Positions 24,860 to 31,471 of a stretch of 33,114 nucleotides of DNA are shown in pieces (the first letter of the stretch is position 1; each line of letters opens with the position of its first letter). Where the stretch lies: contig JACJWC010000024.1 in the NCBI GenBank assembly GCA_020637335.1, forward strand, positions 1 through 33,114, given 5' to 3'. The notes beneath the pieces were generated by a model that made no database searches, was not told the origin of the DNA, and worked only from the letters and a program-made list of their open reading frames with translations. The DNA is from Acidobacteriota bacterium (GTDB lineage: Bacteria; Acidobacteriota; Holophagae; Acanthopleuribacterales; Acanthopleuribacteraceae). The position numbers and the translations under genes are program-made.

Positions 24860-26839
24860 TTGTTCAAAATCCTGATCATTGACGACGATCCGTTCACCGT
24901 TCGGCCTTTGGAAAAGGCCTTGCATTTGCGCGGCTACGAGGTCCTTAGTGAATCGCATGGCCGGCGCGGATTTGAATTGCTCAAAAAGGAACGGCCCCAC
25001 CTGCTGATCAGCGACATGCTGTTGCCCGGCATGCACGGACTTGAGCTGCTGGAGCACATCCGTCGCGATTCTGAGCTGCGCAGCATGAAGGTTGTCCTCA
25101 TTACTGGCGTTTTTAAAGCGCTTAAATATCGAGTGGAAAGCCAGGAACTTGGCGCCGATCTTTTCCTGCTCAAACCCTTAAACTTGAGCACCTTTTTACC
25201 TCAGATTGATCAGTTGTTAGGTCGTGGCGGGCAAGACTTTTCGGGCGGCGATGAAGCGGAAGTTTTTGCCGAACTGCGTCCCGAATTTCGCGAACATTTG
25301 GAAAAAACCCTGCTGGAAATTCAAAGCTTAATTCCAATTGCCGAAAAAAACCTGGGGACCGCGCTGAAAGACATCCAAATGAAGGTCCACATGTTGGCAG
25401 GCAGTGCCGGCAACTTCGGTTACCCCTTCCTGACCGATTTGGCCCGCCAGTTTGATGTCCGTCTGCAACAAATCCTCAATGGCGAAGAAACCCTTGCGCC
25501 CAATGAACTGGCCCAAATTTCCAATGGTTTACGTGAAGCCTGTCAGGATTTGGTCGGCATTGTGAGTACCGATCTCGACGATGAAAAAGTTACACCCAGC
25601 ATGGTCCCGTTGTGGGTGATTGGTTCCGAGGAGGTTAAGGCCGCCCTGCGCGAGGCGCTGGTGGGCCTGAGTTATGAGGTTCGCGGATTCTCTTCCCTGG
25701 AAGCAGCCGATCAAGCTGTGAATGGTGAACGTCCTCTGGTTTTTATTGAATTGCCGGAAGACCATAAGGAGGCCGGAAAGCTGTTGGAAGGTATTCCCGG
25801 CCATCGCGTTTGGGCCTGTAGCCTGAAACTGTATTTCATCGCCAACGAAGCCAATTTCTTCCTGCATCTCAAAGCGGTCAGAGCTCAAGGGTCCGGTTTT
25901 TTCTTGAAACCCCTACGCCCCAACCTCATCATCGACACCCTTGAAAAAGGCGACCCTTTTGAGAACGGCAAAGGCAAAGTTCTCCTGATTGATGACGACA
26001 TGGTCCTGGCCAAACAATTCAAAAAAGTATTGGATAATGCCGGGCTCAAAACCATTGTGCTCAACCAGCCGGAATCTGTTCTCGATGTCTTACAGGAAAT
26101 GCCGCCCGACCTGATCCTGCTCGATCTGTATATGCCCCTTTGCGATGGGTTTGAGTTGACCAAAATTATTCGTCAAAGCCATACCTATCTCGGGGTTCCG
26201 ATTATTTTCCTCTCTGTAGAATCAGGCATGGACCGCCAATTGGAAGCCTTTCGCCAAGGTGTCGATGATTATCTGCTCAAACCGATTAAACCGGCCCACC
26301 TGGTCTCAGTCGTCAAAAGCCGCATTTCGCGATTCCGCGAGATCCGCACGAACATGGTGCGCGATAGCCTGACCGGCCTGCTCAACCACACCTCCGGCAT
26401 TGAGCGACTGGAAGCTGAAATCGCCCGAGCACGGCGCAATCAATCCGATTTAACTGTCTTCATTCTGGATTTGGATTTTTTTAAAAACATCAACGATACC
26501 TACGGCCATTTGGCCGGCGATAAAGTCCTGCAATGCTTGAGTTTCCTGCTGCAAAAGCGCTTGCGGGTCAGCGATATCCTGGCTCGATACGGCGGAGAGG
26601 AGTTCCTGGTCGTCTTGCCCGAAACCAAACAGACGCGCGCCTATGGCATTCTCGATCAGATTCGCGAGGATTTTGCCCACCTCGTCCACGATCAGGACGG
26701 CGAATTTTTTCACTGTACTTTTAGTGCGGGGAGTACCACCTGGGAGCAAGGGATGACGGCATCCGATGTTATTGCCAATGCCGATTCGGCCCTTTACCGC
26801 GCCAAAAAAGAAGGCCGTAACCGGATCCGCGAAGCCTAA
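24860..26839 (+). CDS. REC-HPt-pseudoREC-REC-GGDEF hybrid response regulator / diguanylate cyclase
   Basis: This 659-residue protein is a multi-domain phosphorelay hub ending in a c-di-GMP synthase. In order: receiver 1 (2-118, Asp52 in 'LLISDMLLPG'); HPt (about 136-240, His177 in 'KVHMLAGSAGNFG'); a receiver-shaped domain without the acidic pocket (about 248-362, still ending 'FFLKPLRP'); receiver 2 (373-490, Asp422 in 'LILLDLYMP', Lys in 'LLKPIKP'); and GGDEF (500-659) with active motif GGEEF (578-582) and the product-inhibition I-site R-V-S-D (569-572) five residues before it. The TTG at 24860 is chosen as start because it begins the receiver ('MFKILIIDDD') with GAGG about 10 bases upstream. 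A TTG at 24818 would add 14 residues. It ends 7 bases from the convergent MocR gene. Confidence 0.92.
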   Translation: MFKILIIDDDPFTVRPLEKALHLRGYEVLSESHGRRGFELLKKERPHLLISDMLLPGMHGLELLEHIRRDSELRSMKVVLITGVFKALKYRVESQELGADLFLLKPLNLSTFLPQIDQLLGRGGQDFSGGDEAEVFAELRPEFREHLEKTLLEIQSLIPIAEKNLGTALKDIQMKVHMLAGSAGNFGYPFLTDLARQFDVRLQQILNGEETLAPNELAQISNGLREACQDLVGIVSTDLDDEKVTPSMVPLWVIGSEEVKAALREALVGLSYEVRGFSSLEAADQAVNGERPLVFIELPEDHKEAGKLLEGIPGHRVWACSLKLYFIANEANFFLHLKAVRAQGSGFFLKPLRPNLIIDTLEKGDPFENGKGKVLLIDDDMVLAKQFKKVLDNAGLKTIVLNQPESVLDVLQEMPPDLILLDLYMPLCDGFELTKIIRQSHTYLGVPIIFLSVESGMDRQLEAFRQGVDDYLLKPIKPAHLVSVVKSRISRFREIRTNMVRDSLTGLLNHTSGIERLEAEIARARRNQSDLTVFILDLDFFKNINDTYGHLAGDKVLQCLSFLLQKRLRVSDILARYGGEEFLVVLPETKQTRAYGILDQIREDFAHLVHDQDGEFFHCTFSAGSTTWEQGMTASDVIANADSALYRAKKEGRNRIREA

Positions 26840-26846
26840 ACCAGCC

Positions 26847-28220
26847 TCAAAAATAACTACTAGGCGACGATGCCAACAAGGCACTTAAACGCAATAGACC
26901 CAAGCGCATCTCTTCCCAACTGGGCACACCTAACGAAATTCGAATCGCTTGCGGAATAGCCAAACGGTTGACGGCAAATGCGCCTGCCCCAATCACTTTA
27001 ATACCCGCCTCAGCGCCTGCCAAAACAAAGGCTTCCGTTGACCAAGGCTCCGGTAACCTCAGCCATATCTGGTAGCCGTAAGGATGGGCCAAAAAATCGT
27101 GCCCAGCCAAAATTCGGGCGGCTTCCATCTGGCGCCGTTGGATTTCAAGTCGTTTGGCCTGGATCAGCCGCACAGCAACACCATTGGCCAACCAGCGGCA
27201 GGTCAGCTCGACCATCAACGGGGGCGGCATCCAGACCGTATTGTGAATACCCGACAATAAACGCCGAATCAATGCCGTTCCCGCACATAAAAATCCAGTG
27301 CGCAGGCCCGGATTCAGGCATTTGGCCACGCTTGACAAATACACGCTATGTTCAGGTAACCAACTGGAAATGGGCGGCATCGGCTCTGGCAATAAAAAGC
27401 CATGCACGTCATCCTCTACCAAAAGGACATCATGGCGCCGAACCACCTCCGCGATTTCTTTGCGGCGACGAAGCGACATCACGGCAGTGGTTGGGTTCTG
27501 CAAGGTCGGATCCAAATACACACCATGCGGTTTTGGCTCACTTGTTAGAGCCTTTGTTAATCCTTCTATTTGCATACCTTCTGCATCCATAGGAACAGCG
27601 CGCAATTTAAGACCAAAACTTTTGGCAATAGCCTTAAGCGAGGGATAGGTCAAAGCCGTCGTCACCAAGACCTGACCCGGTTGGAACAGGCTGGACAAAA
27701 CCACGTTCAAGCTGTGCTGAGAACCACACGTCACCAGCACCTGCTCCGGTTTGGGAAACAAGCCCATCCGTTGCAACCAGGCCGAGACAATGCTTTTTTG
27801 GTCCATAGACGCACTTTCAGCCTCATAACGCAGGGATGCACCGATACGCGGGTCACGGGCCAATTCACTTAAGGTCTCGGCCAAAAAGCGTTCTTCTTCC
27901 GGTAAGTGGAGCGGCAGACTCAGGGTGAAATCGACCATGCCCGGTTCTGCAAGGTGTTCAGGCCACGGGTCTTCTCGTTGGTAGCCGCGGATAAACGTGC
28001 CCCGCCCCACAACGGCCTGGGTCAGACCCCGCCGCTCCGCCTCGGCATAGCCGCGCGTGACCGTGCCAACCGTTACGCCTAATCGATCAGCCAAATCGCG
28101 GTGGGTCGGTAAGCGATCACCCGGCTTCAATGTCCCCACTTGGATATCGCGTTCAATTGCAGCCGCAATCGCCTGATAACGTGACCCCTCATTTTCCAAC
28201 TGTGGCACATACATTGTCAT
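26847..28220 (-). CDS. MocR-type (GntR/aminotransferase-fold) transcriptional regulator
   Basis: This 457-residue protein fuses a GntR winged helix-turn-helix (about 14-79: 'PTHRDLADRLGVTVGTVTRG', 'VVGRGTFIRG') to a fold type I aminotransferase domain. The PLP pieces are 'LVTCGSQHSL', 'YLDPTLQNPTTAVMS', 'LLVEDDVHGFL' and the likely PLP lysine Lys300 in 'LSSVAKCLNPGLRTGFL'. MocR proteins use PLP and an amine or amino acid as signal to control neighbouring PLP-enzyme genes. Here the divergent neighbour is a PLP decarboxylase. The frame is open further upstream, to 28370, but the added 50 residues run through the promoter and operator. I chose the ATG at 28218-28220; one two codons later is also possible. 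No ribosome binding site is present, which fits a leaderless transcript. Confidence 0.92.
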   Translation of the reverse strand: MTMYVPQLENEGSRYQAIAAAIERDIQVGTLKPGDRLPTHRDLADRLGVTVGTVTRGYAEAERRGLTQAVVGRGTFIRGYQREDPWPEHLAEPGMVDFTLSLPLHLPEEERFLAETLSELARDPRIGASLRYEAESASMDQKSIVSAWLQRMGLFPKPEQVLVTCGSQHSLNVVLSSLFQPGQVLVTTALTYPSLKAIAKSFGLKLRAVPMDAEGMQIEGLTKALTSEPKPHGVYLDPTLQNPTTAVMSLRRRKEIAEVVRRHDVLLVEDDVHGFLLPEPMPPISSWLPEHSVYLSSVAKCLNPGLRTGFLCAGTALIRRLLSGIHNTVWMPPPLMVELTCRWLANGVAVRLIQAKRLEIQRRQMEAARILAGHDFLAHPYGYQIWLRLPEPWSTEAFVLAGAEAGIKVIGAGAFAVNRLAIPQAIRISLGVPSWEEMRLGLLRLSALLASSPSSYF

Positions 28221-28234
28221 GGTGACAATGTATG
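28208..28234. promoter_or_regulatory. Perfect palindromic operator between mocR and decarboxylase
   Basis: CATACATTGTCA (28208-28219) and TGACAATGTATG (28223-28234) are perfect 12-base inverted arms with a 3-base spacer. A similar half-site, TGTCAATACATA, lies at 28250-28261. The palindrome covers the -10 box and both candidate start codons of the MocR gene and lies about 80 bases before the decarboxylase start. Binding by the MocR protein is inferred. Confidence 0.82.
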
Positions 28235-28255
28235 ACTTGTTCTTTTTTGTGTCAA
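28227..28255 (-). promoter_or_regulatory. Promoter of the MocR gene
   Basis: On the minus strand TTGACA (28255-28250) is a perfect -35 box. It is followed by 17 bases and TACATT (28232-28227) as a -10 box. The transcript should start about 6-7 bases later, at or next to the ATG at 28220, so the mRNA would be leaderless. Confidence 0.72.
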
Positions 28256-28314
28256 TACATATATCTAAGTATGAAATGGACCCGTTTCTGCGGGGTCCGA
28301 TCATGGAGGTATTG

Positions 28315-29793
28315 ATGCAGGACACAACACAATTGGGTCTAGACCCCCATAACTGGCCAGATTTCCGCACCCACGCCCACGAGTTGCTTGACCATGTTCT
28401 CGATTTTCAACAAAACCAAAGGGACCGACCCGCCTGGCAAGCCGTGCCCCCCGAAGTGGAGGCATTGGCCGAACAAGCTGTTCCGCTTGAAGGGCTGGGT
28501 GATGTCGCGGTCATGCGCGAGATGGTTCAACACGTCTTACCCTACCCGCCGGGTCACGCCCATCCGCGTTTTTGGGGTTGGGTCTGTGGAACAGGTACGC
28601 CGATCGGCATGTTGGCCGATTTGGTTGCTGCCGGGATGAATGCCAGTGCGGGCACATTTAATGAGGCGCCAACCCGCATTGAGAACCAGGTCATCCGCTG
28701 GATGCTGGAATTATTTGACTTCCCGAGCGGTGCCAGTGGGATTCTGACCAGCGGTGCCTCCATGGCCAATGTGATCGGCCTGGCCGTTGGCCGGGATGCC
28801 ATCTTGGGGCACAGCCAAAGTCAGGCGGGCCTGGCCGGGCTACCAAAAGCTCTGGTTTACGCCTCGGACCAGGTGCACAGTTCTGTGGACAAGGCCATGA
28901 ACCTGCTGGGTTTGGGCCGCCAGAATTTGCGCAAGATCCCAACCGATAGCGACTATCGTATTTCGCTCGAAGCGCTGAAGGCCGCCATAACCCAGGACCG
29001 CGCAAACGGCTATCGACCATTGGCTTTGGTCGGCAATGCCGGCACCGTTAATACCGGCGCCATTGATGACCTGGAAGGTTTGGCTGCCATCGCCCAAGCC
29101 GAAAACCTCTGGTTCCATGTCGACGGCGCAATCGGCGGGTTGGCGGTTCTTTCGCCCAATCTCAAAACGCGATTTTCTGGCATGGAAAAAGCTGATTCGA
29201 TTGCCTTCGACTTTCACAAGTGGATGTATGTCCCCTACGAAGCGGGCTGTGTGATTGTGCGCCATGGCGATTTACACCGCCAGAGTTTCCAGACGGCCGC
29301 GAGTTATTTGGAAGCCATCCCACGTGGCATTGCTGCCGTAGAAGATCCGGCCAATATCCGGGGCCCGCAACTCTCGCGTGGATTTAAGGCACTCAAGGTG
29401 TGGGCCCAGATGCGCAGTTATGGCACACAAATGCTGGGCCAGTTAATGGAACAAAACGTTGCCGACGTGGCCTATTTGGCCCAGAAAATCCAGGCATCAG
29501 TCCAGTTAGAACTCCTGGCCCCTGCCACCCTCAACATCGTTTGCTTTCGCTTTGTATCGACACAATTGACCGAAACTCAACTGGATGACTTGAACAAAGA
29601 AATCCTCATGCGACTGCAGGAGTCAGGCATTGCTGTCCCTAGCAGTACACGCATTCGCGGCCATTTCGCCTTGCGGGTGGCAAATACCAACCATCGAACC
29701 CGTCGCGAGGATTTCGACGTGTTGCTGGCTGAAACCCTCAACCTGGGCAACCAACTCTTAATGGAACAGACGCAACAACCTGTCGGCGCTTAG
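28315..29793 (+). CDS. PLP-dependent group II amino-acid decarboxylase
   Basis: This 492-residue protein belongs to the aromatic-amino-acid/glutamate decarboxylase family (fold type I). Seen are 'HPRFWGWVCGTGTPIGMLAD' (83-102), 'TSGASMANVIGLAVGRD' (145-161), 'SDQVHSSVDKA' with His188, which stacks on PLP, 'GNAGTVNTGAIDDLEGLAAI', 'WFHVDGAIGG' with Asp270, and 'AFDFHKWMYVPYEAG' with the PLP lysine Lys302. The substrate could be an aromatic amino acid, diaminobutyrate or another; the sequence does not decide. The ATG at 28315 has GGAGG 5 bases upstream and gives the usual family length. The frame is open to 28219, but that part is regulatory DNA. A divergent MocR regulator and the palindrome at 28208 likely control it. 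Confidence 0.93.
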   Translation: MQDTTQLGLDPHNWPDFRTHAHELLDHVLDFQQNQRDRPAWQAVPPEVEALAEQAVPLEGLGDVAVMREMVQHVLPYPPGHAHPRFWGWVCGTGTPIGMLADLVAAGMNASAGTFNEAPTRIENQVIRWMLELFDFPSGASGILTSGASMANVIGLAVGRDAILGHSQSQAGLAGLPKALVYASDQVHSSVDKAMNLLGLGRQNLRKIPTDSDYRISLEALKAAITQDRANGYRPLALVGNAGTVNTGAIDDLEGLAAIAQAENLWFHVDGAIGGLAVLSPNLKTRFSGMEKADSIAFDFHKWMYVPYEAGCVIVRHGDLHRQSFQTAASYLEAIPRGIAAVEDPANIRGPQLSRGFKALKVWAQMRSYGTQMLGQLMEQNVADVAYLAQKIQASVQLELLAPATLNIVCFRFVSTQLTETQLDDLNKEILMRLQESGIAVPSSTRIRGHFALRVANTNHRTRREDFDVLLAETLNLGNQLLMEQTQQPVGA

Positions 29794-29932
29794 CGGTTTG
29801 TCGACAGATTGAACTAGGACAAAACCCGAGATTCCGTCCCGGCTTCATCCGGCAAACTACTTATTAATTCCTTCTGAACCGGAGCGTCGGGCAGCCCGTC
29901 CTCGAATGCGGCTCCGACGCTTCGATCAGGGT

Positions 29933-30050
29933 CAGGCTGAAGGCCTGAGACATTCCAGCCTGGGGCAAAATTTTGACCGATGAGGAACGAATCGGTCGAA
30001 ATGTCGCCCCAGGTCAGGCCGAAATAATTACAGGGAAGCGCTGTAAGCGC
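29933..30050 (+). repeat. Three-hairpin intergenic repeat, family A (diverged)
   Basis: AGGCTGAAGGCCT is the first stem. CCTGGGGC (29959-29966) pairs with GCCCCAGG (30006-30013), with an inner stem GACCGAT/ATCGGTC. The third stem sits in GGGAAGCGCTGTAAGCGCGG, which mirrors GGGAAGCCCTGTAAGGGCG of the copy at 21438-21575. Confidence 0.68.
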
Positions 30051-30232
30051 GGAATAAGGTCGACGAGTTTGGTTTGGGACACGGCAAACCCCATTGGGGT
30101 CCAATTTAGCCTTTCCTAACGCATCCCTTGCGAAACCGTAGCCAGATCGGTGGATCGTTTGGCTCAAAATTTCAATGTTTTTGGCCATTCTGTCACGCGC
30201 CTTTAGCGCTTCCCGTCCCCTATTGCCTTTTT

Positions 30233-30286
30233 CCTGGAGTGGAGTTGGGGTAGATTCGTTGCTCATTACCCCAACTCCACCCCAGG
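30233..30286. repeat. Long hairpin, 20-base arms with one mismatch
   Basis: The left arm CCTGGAGTGGAGTTGGGGTA (30233-30252) pairs with TACCCCAACTCCACCCCAGG (30267-30286) around a 14-base loop, with a single A/C mismatch. It ends 81 bases before the hydroxyacid oxidase start. No T-run follows on either strand. Confidence 0.75.
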
Positions 30287-30367
30287 CTAGAGCGCATAGG
30301 GTTTTCCGCCTTGAGGCCCGTCTCCTGTTTTGGATTATGATGGTCTAAATGTGCATTGGGGGCCAGG

Positions 30368-31471
30368 ATGGATTGGCAGCGTTTGGTGAACCTCTATGAC
30401 TGGGAACGGGCAGCACAAGAAAAGCTCAGCCCGATGGTCCGCGCGTATTATGGCGGCGGTGCTGCCGATGATTTGAGCCTGAACGCTAATCGCCGGGTCT
30501 GGGACACCCTCAAATTACGACCGCGCGTATTGGTGGATGTCAGCCACCGTAATCCATCAACGAGCCTAATGGGTCAACCTATGGCCTATCCGATTGTGAT
30601 TGCGCCAACGGCCATGGCCATGCTCGCCCACCCCAGCGGTGAATCGGGCATCGCCGAAGCTGCCCAACAACGCGGCATTATCCAAGGTGTTTCAACCTTG
30701 GCCAACCAATCGATTCAAACGGTTCGCCAGCTTGGTGCCACCAACTGGATGCAGTTGTACGTTTACAAGGATCGGCAGTTGACGGAGCGACTCATCCAAA
30801 ATGCGCAAGACTCGAGGTGTCAGGCATTGGTCCTGACTGTGGATGCGCCGTTGCTCGGCATGCGTGAGAACATGATGCGCTTGGGTTTCCAATTGCCAAC
30901 CGGTCTGTGTTTTGGCAATTTCCAGGACGTGCAACAAACCGAAGGAGCCCAGGTCCTCCGCTATATTCAAGACCAATTTGACCCATCTTTGACCTTCGCA
31001 GATCTCAAATGGTTGGTCCAGAACTGCGCAATGCCGGTCTGGGTCAAAGGTGTTTTACGCGCTGACGATGCCAAAAAAGCTGTCGACTGTGGCATTCGTG
31101 GCATTGTTGTTTCCAACCACGGCGGTCGTCAACTGGATACAGCCATCACGGCCGCGGAGGCCTTGCCGGAAATCGCGCTGGCCGTTGGGCGTCAGGTGGA
31201 ATTGATGGTTGACGGCGGAATCCGGCGCGGAACCGATATCCTCAAAGCGCTTGCCTTGGGTGCGCGTGCCGTCATGGTCGGTCGCCCGATTTTATGGGGC
31301 TTGGCCCTGGCGGGTGCGCAAGGGGTCGGTCTAGTTCTGGATATCCTCATCCGCGAATTCGATCACGCCATGGCGCTGAGTGGCTGTGCTCAGGTCCAGG
31401 ACATCTCAAGCGATCTCCTGGACCCGCACAGCTTATTGCGCCCGGGAGACCTCGCCCAAGACCGGTCCTGA
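30368..31471 (+). CDS. FMN-dependent 2-hydroxyacid oxidase (glycolate/lactate oxidase type)
   Basis: This 367-residue flavoprotein oxidises an alpha-hydroxy acid to the keto acid, most likely with oxygen as acceptor (H2O2 made). The TIM-barrel signatures are all present: 'AYYGGGAADD' (26-35), 'PTAMAMLAHPSGE' (80-92), 'MQLYVYKDR' (128-136), 'LTVDAPLLGMREN' (156-168), 'VWVKGVL' with Lys227, 'VSNHGGRQLDTA' with the catalytic His251 and Arg254, and 'VDGGIRRGTDILKALALGA' followed by 'VMVGRP'. Lactate and glycolate cannot be told apart safely. No membrane loop is seen, so it is a soluble oxidase and not an LldD-type dehydrogenase. The ATG at 30368 follows a GGGGGCCAGG stretch; a TTG at 30356 is less likely. 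Its 3' end overlaps the convergent RND gene by 39 bases. Confidence 0.93.
   Translation: MDWQRLVNLYDWERAAQEKLSPMVRAYYGGGAADDLSLNANRRVWDTLKLRPRVLVDVSHRNPSTSLMGQPMAYPIVIAPTAMAMLAHPSGESGIAEAAQQRGIIQGVSTLANQSIQTVRQLGATNWMQLYVYKDRQLTERLIQNAQDSRCQALVLTVDAPLLGMRENMMRLGFQLPTGLCFGNFQDVQQTEGAQVLRYIQDQFDPSLTFADLKWLVQNCAMPVWVKGVLRADDAKKAVDCGIRGIVVSNHGGRQLDTAITAAEALPEIALAVGRQVELMVDGGIRRGTDILKALALGARAVMVGRPILWGLALAGAQGVGLVLDILIREFDHAMALSGCAQVQDISSDLLDPHSLLRPGDLAQDRS

Larger units (their letters stand above)
29794..30367. other. Hairpin-rich spacer, no gene
   Basis: This gene-free stretch of 570 bases holds AGCGTCGG/CCGACGCT (29883-29921), a family A repeat (29933-30050) and a long inverted repeat (30233-30286). 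A 150-codon minus-strand frame runs through these structures and is not called. Confidence 0.5.

Noticed and set aside
28219..28314. Longer N-terminus for the decarboxylase
   Set aside because: The added 32 residues are translated from the operator/promoter region; GGAGG marks the ATG at 28315 and the family begins there.
29814..30266. 150-codon minus-strand open frame
   Set aside because: It is composed of a family A repeat and other inverted repeats; composition is not protein-like.
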